Positions 26,604-40,138 of a stretch of DNA of 64,000 bases are shown piece by piece. The DNA comes from Patagioenas fasciata. Taxonomy: Eukaryota > Chordata > Aves > Columbiformes > Columbidae. Position numbers and translations under genes: made by a program. Every line of letters begins with the position of its first letter. The first letter of the stretch is position 1. Below the pieces are notes generated by a model. It did no database searches. It was given only the letters and a program-made list of their open reading frames with translations, and was not told the origin of the DNA. The stretch lies in the NCBI RefSeq assembly GCF_037038585.1, contig NC_092520.1, positions 15,507,001-15,571,000 of the forward strand. The letters run 5' to 3'.

Positions 26604-27103
26604 TGAAGAACGGCCATGCAAGGTCAGACTTGAGGCTTATCTGGTGTTATATCCTGTCTCTAGATACAGCTGAGTGCTGTGCTGGGAGCTGTTTTGTCTC
26701 TCATGCACAGCACGGGCTGCTGAGGGGAGGATAAGAACCAGCAGAATGTGGAGAAGCTTCCGCTGTCCCCGGCAGTTTGAGGCTTGAAGATTTCCTGGGC
26801 GAGGGGTTATGGCTTTAATAGCTCTCAGTGGATTTTTTTTTTTCTATGAACTTGTCTTAGGTCTTTCTTGAACATACATAGAATTTTGGATATCCACAGC
26901 ATCCGGTGGCAGGGAGCCTCATGATTTCAGTATGCATTTTACGAAGAAAAGCATCTTCTTTCTTTGTTTTGGGCTTAATTCTTGCTATGTTAATGCCCTT
27001 TTGTTTTCACTTTGGAAGAGACAGCCACCATTTCTGTAATGCTTGTGAGTTTTGTAGAACTCTTAGGGCTTCCCAGTTGTCTTTTCCAGGCTGATGGCTG
27101 AGT
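26604..27103 (-). mobile_element. Ancient CR1/L3-like LINE, about 500 bp
   Basis: This is the longest old repeat in the window. Read on the + strand it starts with AAGAACGGCCATGCAAGGTC, the reverse complement of the CR1/L3 3' terminus seen in crocodile and turtle copies, and continues with TATCCTGTCTCTAGA. Further blocks keep the consensus order: a TGGATTTTT...CTATGAACTTGTCT block near 26830, ACAGCATCCGGTGGCAGGGAG near 26896, a run of GAAAAGCATCTTCTTTC near 26946, TTTTGTAGAACTCT near 27050 and GTCTTTTCCAGGCTGA near 27078. The element runs on the minus strand and lacks everything upstream of the last part of ORF2. The protein frame is destroyed. Confidence 0.7.
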
Positions 27104-28362
27104 GCATTTCTTCAAACAAGATATTCTTACCATTATTTACCTTTACCTCATTTCCCTGTGCTTTTCCCAGATACTCTGGGATGGTGTCAAGGAGTAAGAC
27201 AAAAAATCTCTATATAATGTTTAAATGCAGGTCTCTCATGAACTGATGGAAATACGTTAATGATAATTCTGCTTCTTTTTCCGAATTTCAAATAATTGCT
27301 AATATTTTTGATTCTTGCCTGGACCTGAGCATAGAGTAATAAAACAACCTAGTTATTATTTATCTGTTTTAATGACAAAGGTCTCATACATGAGTGATAA
27401 TAGTTGGTTCAGAACTCATTACGCATGCTGTAATATAAACACTATTAGTACTAATGGATGGTAAGAGTATTAATTAAAGGATAGCACTCTGCCAGGAAGA
27501 TAACAAGAGGATGTTGTCATATGTTGCTAAATCTTTTCTTGACAGGAAAGCAGAACAAAATTCCAGAGAATTAAATGTTGAAAAAAAAAACAGTAGATGA
27601 AATATGTAAAAACCTATTTGGTCCTTCTTACAAGATATTTGACTTAATAAAAGTTAAAAAGACTTGAGCAGAAGATCATTAAAGTTGTTTTTGTCTGAGA
27701 AATTAATTTAAAGTGTCCAATGAAATTAATGTAAGGGATAATTCTCTTTCCTGTAGCAGACGAAGAGCTTGTTCTTTGACACAGTTTCATGCATAGAGAG
27801 AAATTTCATATGATTACTGCTTTTTATAGGGTTCATCTTTCCATCTCTGGCTGAAAGCGATAAGACTGCGAAGTATTTAAGATACAAAAACTATTTCATA
27901 ACTGTTAAGGAAACAGTCACATGCAAATTGGAGTTAACTCCAAACTCCTTGGGAACTCTTGATTCCTGAGGTGTAAGAACAGGAGCTCACGTGGTGAAAC
28001 AGGTTTGTAGTTATGCAGTTCTTTATGTAATGAAGCATATTTCATTTGGCTGTTTTTTCTCCTGTTATTAAAATGTAGGTATTTTGGTATCAGATTTCTG
28101 AGTTTGGGATACTGCACGTGATTTAATTTAAACCCTCAGAAATTGATCTTGAAGGCGTTTAAGTGCTTTCATGGCTCTCATCTCTGCATTTTCTGAATTC
28201 CTTTCATATTTTAAAGGTAGAAAAGGGTTTAACTAGCATATTAAGCTCGTTTGCTATATAAAACTTATGTGTTGAGTATCCATTCTCCCAAAGTAGTGAG
28301 ACGTAGCGATGTAGTGAATTGGCTCTATGATACACTATTTGAGTGCAAGAAACTTCTTTAGG

Positions 28363-28372
28363 CCAAATTTGG
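28363..28372. promoter_or_regulatory. Consensus CArG box (SRF site), intron 1
   Basis: CCAAATTTGG is a perfect, palindromic match to CC(A/T)6GG, the binding site of serum response factor. ARHGAP42 is described as an SRF-responsive, smooth-muscle-enriched gene with control elements in intron 1, which makes the site plausible. A few matches are expected by chance in 64 kb of this composition, so a single box is weak evidence by itself. Confidence 0.35.
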
Positions 28373-29949
28373 TAAAGACGTTTAGTCCTATTTAACCTTA
28401 CTGGACAAAATCCTGCTTGATATGGGGTCTCAGTTCTGTCTTCCCCGTCTGGAAGTGTATATCTCACTCTCTAAACAAATGTTACATCTGTTTGTGTGTA
28501 TCTGTTAGCAAAAAAACCTCACAGAACCCTGTTATGTGCAATACTGAAGTTCATGTGACTGTGATATTAGTTGTCTGATCAAAGGAATCTAATCAAGTGT
28601 TGTATTCCTGAACTATAAGAGCCCAGAAGAATTTCATATATAAAGTGTTTCATTTCCTTTAAAGTGAAGTTGTAGTATTTTTTTCTTTAATGAGCTAAAT
28701 ATACACATTTTAATTTTTTCCCCCTCTCCTCCTCCTCCTGTTCTTACAAAACATTCTACTTTGTTGCCCAAGTGCAGAAAACTTTGCCAGGAAGAAGGGT
28801 GAGCAAAGCTTCTGTTTCCCATGACCCTCAACTCTAATGTTGTTCCAAGAGCTCACTACTCACAAATGCCTTGATAACTGCTTTCATTCCTTTCATCCCT
28901 CCCCCGCCGTCCCGCACAGGCCAATGTGACCGATTCTCCCTCCAGCAGCTCTTTTGCAGAACAGGGGAATCTACTTAATGTAAAAATCATGGCACATAAA
29001 AGCACTTAAAGATATATTGCAGAAAGTTTTACAGCTAAAGATCTGCGTGATAATTACTGCAGTGATTTATTCTTGGTTTTCCTAGAAGCAGTTTCTTAAT
29101 AGCTCTCTGTTCATACCAGAACTGGCTAACCCCGTTTTTTATTTTACCCACTGGATACATATTTGGGTAGGGGTGGTAGTGGGGAAATTGCATCTCGTTC
29201 TACACGCACACATATGCAGCACAGAACTGGCAGAACTGATCTTGCCCAAATAGTCAGACCTATGGCTCCTTACGAATGTGTTGCAACATAGGCTTTAAAT
29301 ATATTATCATATATTGCTGTGTGTTTCACTGTCTGTTAATAGGCACATGCATTTAAAAAATTTCTCCAGATACTCTGTGAGATTAAGAACAAACAGAGAA
29401 AACTGTATTTTAAAGTACTACTGAAAGACAGTCTGCTGCACCAATATTTTACATTGCACTGGAAATCTGGGAATTTCCTTTTTTTTTATCTGGCAACTCC
29501 TTGGTTGCCAGACAGGAAGTCATTCTTTGCTTTTTCAACCTCTGGCAGCATCTGCTCTTAGTTTCTCTGCCCCTTTTTTGTGGTGCTTCTCCGCCTGCTC
29601 ACTGCTCGCCATCTCTGGGATGTTTCAGGAGTTGTGAGAAGTGACGCAGCAAGCCTGATAAACCCGGTTTCAATGGAAGAGGCTGGGGAGGGGAAAGACA
29701 GGGCTGTGGACCCAGCTCCTTGGAAAAGGCTGACACTGTTCTGGGAAATAAACATCTGTGGGGTGGGGGAAGAATGTGGAAGATCATGAAAGAGCATTTA
29801 ATACCTCCAGAAGGAGCAAGAGAAAGGATGTTGGGGGTCACAGCAAATTTTCAGGGAAGAAAGCTGAGGAACCTAGGATGGATAGCGGAGCGGTAGAAAA
29901 CTGTGCAGAAATTAAAAGTAGAATGGTATAGTTGAAGGTACGAAAAACT

Positions 29950-29966
29950 AACAACAACAACAACAA
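29950..29966 (+). repeat. AAC trinucleotide repeat
   Basis: Five to six tandem AAC units in intron 1; simple repeat. Confidence 0.8.
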
Positions 29967-32816
29967 AGTGTAAGGGGAAGAAGTTAACATTCTAGCTTTT
30001 TCCAGTCCTTCAGGATTTCTGTGTAATCTTACACTAAGGCTTCTGTTTTAAGTTGTTTGTCATTTAAATGACTGTTGAAAAAAACCCTTGAAATTAATTG
30101 TATTTGAAAAAGAGATGAAAACTGGCATGCATGCAGTGCTTGGTGTTGGCCAAACAGTTCCGCATGGCTGTGCATCCTTGAATTGGATACCTTGGTGTGC
30201 TATCTGCGTTACATCTGAAGGAGGTTGTACACTCACACCTGAGATTTTAGAGCAACCTTGAGTTACACCAACTTGAGGTGTTGTACCTCAGTCGGTACTA
30301 GCACAATTTTGTAAATTGAGAATTAATGTGTGACAAAGACTACGTGAACGAAAAGATCCATCATGTGGCTCAGCTACATCTTGTGTGCCAGACTCTTTTG
30401 GTGTATGTATGTACGAAGTTGGAGACCAGGCAAGCTGCATCTCTCTGGAAAGTGCAGCAAAATGTACTGAAAGGCAGCAGGCTTAGGAAAAGACTGGAAT
30501 ACAGCCCTCAGCTGAAGTGAGCAACTCAAAGGTCAGATAAACCTTTAAACAAAGAGGATATATATCAGATATAATCCTAGCTTCTTCTCAGGTATGTTTC
30601 ATGCGCTTTACTGAGTGGTTGAAAAGTTATGCTTCCTGATAAAGAATTATGGTACAGTTTTATCAACAGACACAGGGAAAATATTACGAGAGTGTGGTGA
30701 GTACTGATTTTTGATTATTAGCAAATGGAAAAAAATAGGGAAATGTAGTTTGTTTTCAAAGATTCAGTCTTCTCTAAGAGACAAGAGCTGTTACACTGTT
30801 CCGGTATTGGAAATATTGGAATTCTTACTGTGGATCTTGGCCAAAAAGCTTACTGAATGAAAATAAGCATATCTGCAAAACCGGCATTGTATAGAAATGT
30901 TTTGGTTGATTGTAGTTTAGAAAAATAAGATATTATGCTAGAAATAGCATCAGAGTTATACCCCACAGCCAATCTTTAATTTCAAAAGTAAAATGAAACC
31001 AAATGCTTTCTGAAACTTTAACCATATTTGTGGAAAATATTAAAAAAAATGCAGTTGGTAGCAAAGGAATATTTTCTGTTCTGCTTTTAACCATGTGATT
31101 AGTCACATGTAAAGGCTTTATTGTTGCATGAATTCTGTGAAAATGGTTTGATTGGAAGGTATAGACCCCAGTAATTCCCTGCATAGTCAGTTTGGTTTCT
31201 AATCAAATGCAGCAGTATTGTTGAACGGTCTTTATAAACTAAAATACTGAAATAAAGGATTTTGTAGCAATGAGGTAAGGAAGTCAAATACAAGAATTGG
31301 GAGTATTGAAACAAAATAAAATATCACCACTTCATGCGATTATGAAGTTATATATGTGCCTTATGTTTAGAGAAACAGATGTGCATTATACACGGTGTTG
31401 TGTCCTCCACATTGATGGCCATAAGGCATACATTTTTTGTTGCATCTTCATTATTTCACATATTTATAACTATGCAAAGTCAAAACAATTCAGTCATTGT
31501 ATAGAATTTACAGCTTCAGCATACTGCACTAAAATTCACTTCTTTATGTTCTTCTAATTAAGTGAATAAAGTTAGGTTTCCACATCTACAGATGAATTAA
31601 ATTGGGGTAAGGAGAGCAATAGTAAAAAGAGGGATGGAATATTCCTAACATTGTCTTTTTGACTGTATAACATTATTTGCTTCACCAGTTATGTTTCTGG
31701 GAAGTTTTGTCAAATAAGTTTTGTCAGTGATTTTATCAAGTAAGCATGGAAATGTGACCTAAAAGAAAAATCCCCCTCTCATTAAATGTCAATATTGTTC
31801 TTGGGTGGCTTCTTTAAGAATGTGTCGGATTTAGTGCTTAAACATAGATAAATTGTAAGAATACCCAAAGTACTGTACAAGATTGTGACATAAGGAAGTT
31901 GAGACTTAAAAATGTTGGTCTGAATAGCTATGAAGTTTGTAGAAGATACGGACTTTTCAATAGCTCTTGCTTCATAGTGTTAAGAAAGTGGGGACTTTGT
32001 TGCCTTTGGTCAAGGGGATTTCTCAGTGCTTGCTAGAATGAGAAAGTAAATTGTGCACTTTTCTCATGGAAATATTCATGAGTAAGAAGGCGACGCTGAA
32101 AAATTTCGAACTGCTATAGCACTTTATTTAACCCCAGAGGAATGCAGCAAGGCATGGGCTACATGTTGACATATTCTGCTGATGTCCTTTCTCTGGAGAT
32201 TATGAGGAAGAAATGAGCTTCCCTGAAATTAAGAACAAACCATTGAGCATAAGGTGGAAAAGTGATGTGGGACTGCTGGGGTATGGAGTTGTTTATTTTA
32301 GTTGCTTATTATGGTTCCATGAATAGCAAGTTGGCAAAGAGTACACACCGATGAAAATAGCAAAGAGGATAAAGAGTTCATTGATAGCAACAATGAAATA
32401 CTGTGTCAATAGAGAGTAATGGCCCTTGTGCTGCAAAATCTTTGGCACTGGGTTCTGTATTCACTTGTGGTCTTTTCTTGTGGCTTCTTCAGAAGGAATT
32501 ATGGCAAGTGGCCAGCAGTAGCTCCATCAGTCCCTGCAGATAGCCTCTCCTCTGCCAGCTTGCTCTGTGTTTTGCCAAATAAAATTATTCTGCAGAAATC
32601 TGGGAAAAAAAAAGAATTTTCCTGTGACAATTGGAAAAGTTAATTTGATACACTAATTAATTCATTTCAGAAATAAGGAAATAACATGCGTGTGTATGTA
32701 TGTCATTAAATAGACTTCTAAAAATAGAAATGCTGTGGTCAGTATCCCTTGCAATGGTATAATCTGTGAACCATGAGTGGTAGGAAAGGCACTAGTATTG
32801 AAAGCCACTTGAAACC

Positions 32817-32836
32817 GATACCGCAGAAGCGGTATC
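32817..32836. other. Perfect 8-bp inverted repeat with 4-base loop
   Basis: GATACCGC and GCGGTATC flank AGAA, giving a perfect hairpin with two CpGs in the stem, unusual in this AT-rich intron. It is too short to be a microRNA precursor, and about one such structure is expected by chance in a window this size. Confidence 0.5.
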
Positions 32837-35800
32837 AGCTGACTCTACAGATACTCGTTCATGTTTTAAAGGCATAGTAACATGCATTTTTAAATTGCTT
32901 TCTAACTACAGGTGGTATGGATATGTTTTGGTGGTGCTGTTTCATTAAGCTGAGGTTACCTGTTCTGGCAGCAAAACCCAGGATTCTTTTCGTGTGGAGT
33001 TGAGGGAATTAATTGCAGTACTGAGATATATGCTAACGTCCTTTACAGGTCCCTGTGTTTGTCCTGACCTGCTGTCATGTATACGTTACAATATTGGAAG
33101 ATTTTCTGTGTGTGACAGTTACCTATGGCTGTTGGTTTTAATTTATTTTTTGTTTTAAAGCAGTAGTGAGTGACGAAGAGTGGAAAGAGGCAAAAATTGT
33201 GAAGAAAATGCATTTTGGTGCTCTTTACTGAATGAAGACCAACTGTGAAGCTGGGATTTTTAATGAGAAAGCCCTTAGGCAGGAAGAAATTTGAAATATA
33301 GTAGTGATATACACAGTCTTGTATGATCACTGCTTTTAACAACTTAATAATTCATACTGCCTAAATATAACTGTACTACCAGCTGCTGTGTTTACAGTCT
33401 ATGATGTGGAAAAAGATGTCCCACTGTGACATGTTCTAGTTACAATCAAATTGACTGTAGCAAACACAGAAGCTGTTGAAGTTCAGTGCTTCTCAGTGGG
33501 GTGTTCTTGTTCCTCCAGCTTATTTCTGGCTGTTGATACAGCTCATCTCCCTGGAGCTCATTCTCATATAAAACAACAAAACCAAGGCAGTTTCTGGTTC
33601 ATCTTTGTAGTAAAGAAGCGTGTCATGATGTACCTAAGGAGACATGCATCTCACAAGTATTTTTCTGGCTAAATGGTGTTTTGCAGGTATTTGTAATACT
33701 GAAAGACCTTTTTCAATTGTATGAATTTTTAAATATTTCTGTCATTTGGTGCAGTAAGACTGCTGCAAATCATGCTCATAGCTGCTGTTTCACAATAATA
33801 GTGTCTCTGTTATAAATCTACTTGAAAATAAATTTATTTGTAAAGCGATCAAAAAACCAAACCAAGAAATTACAACAGTGACTCACTTTCAGATACCAAG
33901 GAGTGAAAGTCAGTGAGCTAAAGAAATGTTTCTCTGCATTTTAGCACGATGTTTTATCAAGTACTTTGGCAATATTGTTCAGTTTCTGCTATGTCTTACT
34001 TGCATATTATGGCTCCTTAGTGCTGAGTTTTGTTGAGTGGCTTGGGTTTTGATAAACCTACATATCAGTGCAGAACCAGATGATACAGCTCGTCAAGCAC
34101 CGCAATGCATCTAGTCATATCTGATAGCAGAATCAAAACTGCCCAGAGGTTTGAAACGCTTAAGGAGACTATACGTGGTCTCCTTTCCAGTCTTTAACTG
34201 TCCTGAGATTCAGCTGATGGAAGAATTGCCTCTAATATCCTGCCAGCGCAGCCGTTGCCCCTTTGCTCAGCTGGCTTTGAAGCCGCACGGTAACAACTAG
34301 CTTTGTGTCAGATCACCAGATACGTTGCTGTTACTATTTTGGCCAGAGCGTCTGTTGTTTGAAGTCCCGTTTGCTGCATTCCAGCTGGCGCTCAGGAGTT
34401 CATTTAGGCGTGTTTAATCTTCTCGCTGGGTTTCAACTGCTGTTTTTCTTTATTAACCTAGTGAATGATACCAAGCTTTTCCAGGGTGATTGACATCAGT
34501 CAGGAAGAGTATTGGTTATTGAAACTCCATTTGCTAATGAAGTCATCTTTGTAAGCAAACAAGTGGAAAAACTTTGGCTTTGATGTGTTTGCTGAGGACA
34601 GTTTCTTGCAGGCTGTTACTAGGGCAGGGATATGGGTCCTTTGCTAGTGCATAAAGTTTCAGCTTTTGGAGCTTGTTTGACTCCTGTCAAAAGCTTGGGC
34701 TTTCTTCTTTTCTTCCAGCCAATCAGACTGCCAAAACCAAAGTACAGCCTTCCCCACCCCAACCAGAAAAAATTCTTCATGCTTACCAACTCATAGAAAT
34801 CTTGTCAAGTTTCCTTATCTGTAGCACTTGATTGTAGTTGTGAAGGGCTGCGCCGAAACTAAGATATTCATTCTTTTGTTCTTCAGATAATAACATCCAT
34901 CATTTCACCACTTTGGTGTGATGTATTGTTCTCTTTTCCTCCTCAAAGCTCTGTAAAAGAACTAATTTTATGATCTCTTCAACAAGTCTAGGACAAGGAA
35001 GTTGAAGAACGATTCTAGTAATACAAAAGGATTGCATCATAATTTTACCATCCTATATTCAGTATGTAAGGCCCTATCCGAAGCCTAAAATAAGTTAATG
35101 TATTACAGTTCAAATCAAATCCTCCTTTTCAACAATTTAAAACAAAGTGAATGTTAAATAAACCTGACTTCTAGGATAATGTGGAGGTTTTTTCCATATT
35201 TTTATTGGGTAAATATGTGTTAAGCAGTTTGATCAAAGCCACACACCTTCAGGAAGAAGAACAATAGAGTAACGTGTTTCCTGATTCCTCTGTGACTTTC
35301 CTGAATGGATGATGACTTTTATTATTCTTTCATTAGCATTATGATGCTGATGGTTGGTATTATATGTATCCATATGTAATAGCAGTGTTACATTACTTCG
35401 TTGTGGTTAAACTGCAATTATCCTTTTATTGTTTCCGATCACATTGTAGTCTGCTGCTTTTAATACTTCCTCTGTCAGAGCTCCACAAAACAAACCAAAA
35501 CCCTTGCTGGCCAGCTGACTTGTTTCAACCTTACTAAAACAGGCTATTCTGTCTCAGTTATTAATATCTCTTTCCACTGACTGTAAGTAGTGTAAGGTGG
35601 TTACTCCTGGCTATATGGCTCACTGCAAATCTGAACTGAATCCTCCTTTGGAGTTGGGGAAAACAGGGAACAAAAGGTGCAGGTGAGTACTGTCAAAATA
35701 AATGTTAACAGAATTACTGGTTAGAAATTCAGCCTCTGGCAACAGAGGGATAACAGGGTGCGTTTGCACTCTTTTGCTGGCACCTGGAGAGGTTATTCTA

Positions 35801-38163
35801 CTTGAGTGCCTACAGAAGAGCAGGGGCAACAACATATATGGTATCATTGAGACTTGTTGATCAGCTGTCCTTTCCTGGATGGTAGAGTTGCACTGTCAGT
35901 CAATAAAGCTGATGAGGTTTTTATAGTAACTTATAAGAGTGGATGACTGTATTCAAGAGAGAGTTTCTGTCCTGGGCTAAGTGAAATATCCTAGTTCATG
36001 GGGACTCCATGAAAAGAGGGACATGACCACCAAGATGTACATGTTAGAAGCTGAATAAGAGTAACTCTTGTAATGCCACATAGCTTGCAAATGATAAAAA
36101 GGTGATATGTTTGGCATGATTTACCTTACTACAACTGTAAGGAGCAAGATGTATTGAGGGCTCTCAGGGACATTAAGACTCTGGGATATACAGTGATAAA
36201 TGACATCTTGTAAAGCTGGACAAGGTCTCTGCTCCATCTCTCTGCTCTTTTCATTTTTTTGTCCAGACAAGATAAGATGGTAGTGATATTGTTTGCCTCT
36301 GCTTGATTGAAGAGGCGGTTGCTTTTCAACCTGATTTAGTGCAGTTTTGTGTCTTCGTATCTCTTAAAGAAGGCCTGCTTATTGCACAACTGGTCCTTTC
36401 TGTGATTAGGTGAATTTTATAATCAAGTAAAGTGATGATGCTCCTAAGAAATAAATTGATAAATATAACTAATTGCACTGTTTCATCCAGTGTTGGTGGT
36501 TCAACTGTGATGTTGAGCTTTGAGTTCTCACAGAGTAACTTGTGTTACAGCCTCTTGGAAGCTGTCCAAGTAAGCTGGAATTTTCTGAGAATAATATTTT
36601 TTTAATATTTTGAAGTAAAATCAACTTTGTACAGAACCTGTAAATTACTTTCACAAGAAACATCTTGCCTTGGAACTTCATTTTATTCCTTGTTACACCA
36701 AACAGCTTTAACCTTAATATGGTATCTTCTAATACTTTCAGATTATTAGAGTAGGTCTTATATAAAGTAAGAAATCTCCAAATAGTATTGTTCTAGATTA
36801 TTTTATCAAGTTATGTAATGAGCTCTGTAGTTCTTACTACATTCTTCATACCCACAGTTTCGGAGTTTGGTTAAACCTGCCTCCTTCACGTTCAAAACAT
36901 AGAAGCATTAACACTGTTGGATTTGCTGACACAGTGGAAGAGAGAGCAGCATCTGTATATGACGAATCTGGGATATAAAATGGAGACTCCACCTTAGATA
37001 TATTTATCATTTGTTTTCCATTCCCTTGACATTTGTTCCACTGTGCCCTGCACGTGTGAACGAGTGATGGGGAGAGTCCACGTTCCCTCATTTCCTTTCA
37101 CATTCAAAGAGATGCTGGTCGTTGTGGATGGCTATTAGACTGCCCAGAGGAAATAAATCTGCATTCCTGGTAGTGATGGGTTATTTTAAAATTTCAGCGT
37201 ACTTGCAGTTTAGAATCTTCTTCATTCAGTCACCTTAAGGCCATATTGTTCCTTTTGGTATCAACTGCTATGCAGCAATTCTGTAGAAACGGTTTAGGGC
37301 TCAGTGTAGTAACCCGGTGGAAGAGCCAACAATAAAGCCGTGTTTCTTTCCATTAAACTCAAAAGCATCCTGCTGTGGTTAAGTTCAAGTTTAGGTCTTT
37401 CTAACAACTGTAGAACAATCAGTTACTTAGAGGTCAATGATGCTGTATTTGCATGAAGTGGAGTGCTTCAGCCTATAAAAATCTGGTTTTGTTTTTATAC
37501 AAATAGTAAGAAACACTTTCTGTTTAGCATCTAATTTGTTAATACAGTATAGTAGGAAATGTTCAGCAAGGATGCGTTAATTCTGGGGAGCGTTCTTTCC
37601 TCTTTTCCTTGCTTTTTATCAAAAAGATACAGAATTTGTTTACCCAGTTCTTTACACCACAGTTATTTATCAGGTAAGCATATGAAAGTCCTTAATAATA
37701 CAAGAAAAAAAATCTGTGGATGTCTCTATTGTATAAAGACTGCTGGTTCTCTTTTTGGACTGATGTTCCCTAAAGCTGCATGTGAAAATATGGAATCAGC
37801 AGGCACTGGGTAAATAGAGGGCTGGTGCAAACTCCTCATAGGGACTCTATTGCATTATAGTGGTTACCTTTAAAAAAAAAAAAATCAGTCACCTTACTGT
37901 ATGGATTCTTATTTGGAGGTGTTTGAAAGATTTTTTTCTTAACACTTATTTCATTCAGGATAGTGGAATGGTTCTTACTATTGGAGATTGTCCAAATTTA
38001 CATGACACGTTTTTGTGTGTGTGTCTTGATTTGGGACATTAGGCCAATTTGTGTGTTTATGTGCTATGTTTTATTCCTGCCAGGAAAAAGGTTGGCTTTC
38101 TAATTTTGTGTCCAGCATTGAATAAGTGAGTATTTATGGCTTTACAATAACAGAGGGTTGAGG

Positions 38164-38316
38164 AAATTGCAGAATCACAAGACGGCTGAGGCTGGAAGGG
38201 ACCTCCAAAGGTTGTCTGGCCCACCCCAGCTGCTCAAGCAGGGCCACGTGGAGCTCGTTGCCCAGGACCATGTCCCGACAGCTTTTGAACATCCGCAAGG
38301 GTGGAGACAGATGCAC
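38164..38316 (-). mobile_element. CR1 LINE 3' fragment
   Basis: On the + strand the copy reads CAGAATCACAAGACGGCTGA, then GGCTGGAAGGGACCTCC, then CAGCTGCTCAAGCAGGGCCA, then GTTGCCCAGGACCATGTCC, then CAGCTTTTGAACATC. All are hallmark blocks of the avian CR1 3' UTR in reverse complement. It ends near the 'GGTGGAGACAGATGC' block. It is a short, moderately diverged, 5'-truncated copy on the minus strand, about 1.1 kb upstream of exon 2. Confidence 0.9.
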
Positions 38317-39377
38317 GATGCTTTTAAACCACAGTTTATGATTTGTCTTTTGTTCATGACTTATCCTTAGCATGACTTCTGATTAGAAGTAGTAGATACA
38401 AGAATCTTAATTGCCAATTATCCTAGCTTTAAAATAGATGCTAACTACTCCTACATTTATCCAGTCCTAAAATTAGATTCCGCCCTTTGAAGACAATTGG
38501 GAGGCTGATGTGGCCCCTGCTGAATATGAGTTTGACACCCGTGATCTTGGACGTAAAGAATTGTTGCTGTTTTTCTGAGCTCACCTGGACTGGTAGCAAT
38601 TTCAAGTCTTCACCAAATTCATTAGTTATCACATTCATCTCTGTGTGTGCCATTATATACCTAAAAAAGGAAAAAAAAAATAGATGTAGGTGGTTGCATT
38701 GATAGTCTGTATTTATGATTTTTTCTTTTTTTTTTTTTTTTTGAGTGTTTACAATTCTAATGGAATTTTGTGCTATGAAGTTGGATTGATTTGATGTTTC
38801 TTTGATCTGAAGGTCCACTCTGTGTAATTCAGTGAAAATAGTGCTCAGAATACATGGACAACTTAGTTGATAGGCAAGCATTGTGGTTTATTTTTTTCCT
38901 TTCAATTTCTTTTTACAAAGCTTTTACATAACACTATAATGTTTTAGTGTATCAGAATAGTTAGAATGTAATTATTTTGATAATTTTTACAAAAGAAACT
39001 GTCATAATCGTTATTTTAATCTGCAACCTAATCTTGCAACATTTTAAACAGTAGTCTACTTATATATGCAATTTACTGCTAGACATTCACTTCTTATGGT
39101 AATTTTTTATTTTTCAAGAAGCATAACAGTTCTTCAGTTGTCAACATAATGGCTGTGTTAATGTTTGAAATCTGGCGTCAACGTGTTTCATAGGTCTCTG
39201 GGATATCTCAGGTACTTTGATTTTTAAATGTGAATTAAGTTACTGTCCAAAAAAGATAATAGAGAGGAAACTGTGTAAACATAAAAATGTTTCATGCAGA
39301 AATTAATGGAACGTTGCTCCAGTGAAGTGATAGTCGAGTAGTTCTGATATTTTCTTGTTCTTTTTCTTGAATTTTAG

Positions 39378-39473
39378 ATTTATCCATGGCGGTGCAAAAA
39401 TTTTCACAGTCTTTACAAGATTTCCAGTTCGAGTGTATTGGAGATGCTGAAACTGATGATGAAATTAATATTG
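39378..39473 (+). CDS. ARHGAP42: ARHGAP42 coding exon 2, residues 52-83
   Basis: This 96-nt exon has acceptor ttgaattttag and donor gtaagt. Joined to the last base of exon 1 it completes Asn52 and encodes [16 protein letters not shown], then the acidic family block [12 protein letters not shown], ending one base into codon 84. The first part continues the first long helix of the BAR domain. GDAETDDE lies at the turn leading to the next helical stretch and is shared with ARHGAP26. The form with [11 protein letters not shown] is that of ARHGAP42. No stop or frame problem is seen. Intron phase 1 on both sides means that skipping this exon (96 nt, 32 codons) would keep the reading frame. Confidence 0.96.
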
Positions 39474-40138
39474 GTAAGTACATTCTGTGCTCTGATTGCA
39501 GTAACATTTTATATTGTTACTCATATATTTAATATGATATTATGAATATAGAGGGGTAATTTGTGGTGTTTTTTTTTTAAATGGAGCATATAAAAAAAAA
39601 AAGAAAAATTCATTAAGTAGAAATTGTGCAAGACATTAAAAATACGTGTCAAAAACTATGTCTTCATGATATAGCTTGGTTCATTGTAGAGGAGACTATT
39701 CAACAGTACTTCGTAAACTGAATAGTCTAAATTCTGCTGCTGTTTTTAATTGACAGCCAGTTTTCTTTGGGATACTAAAACGTACACAAGTTTCCTATGA
39801 AACAACAAAGGTCTGCAAAAAAAAACACTTAAGTGCCTAGTAAGACAGAGGAAGTATTTAAGCGTCTAAAACAGGAATATGTTCTTTACAACTTGTGCAT
39901 TCCTAAGTATATAGTTGTGTGAACTTCTGCCGGTTACTAGCTGCTTAATGTTTCACCTCTGTGCACACCCAGAACTTCTGCATTCACAGAACTGAACAGC
40001 TCAGCTAGTCTTGAGTGTAAGCCTCTTTAATATCATCAAAATATTCTTCCCCCAGCAGACTAATCCTGGAAAGATTTCCAGGATTCAGAAATTCTATCAC
40101 TTTACCGCAAGGCATTGCGGTGGTTGCAGTAATGCTTT

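Larger units (their letters stand above)
5780..39377 (+). other. ARHGAP42: ARHGAP42 intron 1 (33.6 kb)
   Basis: A GT-AG intron (gtgagt at the 5' end, ttttag at the 3' end) that interrupts codon 52 after its first base. Its first 400 bases continue the CpG island; the rest is AT-rich. It contains five recognisable CR1 pieces (11745-12100, 13660-13848, 21476-21590, 26604-27103, 38164-38316), a MIR-like SINE (25715-25908), several homopolymer runs and a perfect CArG box at 28363-28372. Open frames inside it, including 141-142 codon ones on the minus strand at 10123-10551 and 22879-23304, show no domain or family resemblance. Mammalian ARHGAP42 is reported to be controlled in smooth muscle through a first-intron SRF-dependent element, so regulatory DNA is expected somewhere here. 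Outside the listed elements I see nothing definite. Confidence 0.85.
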
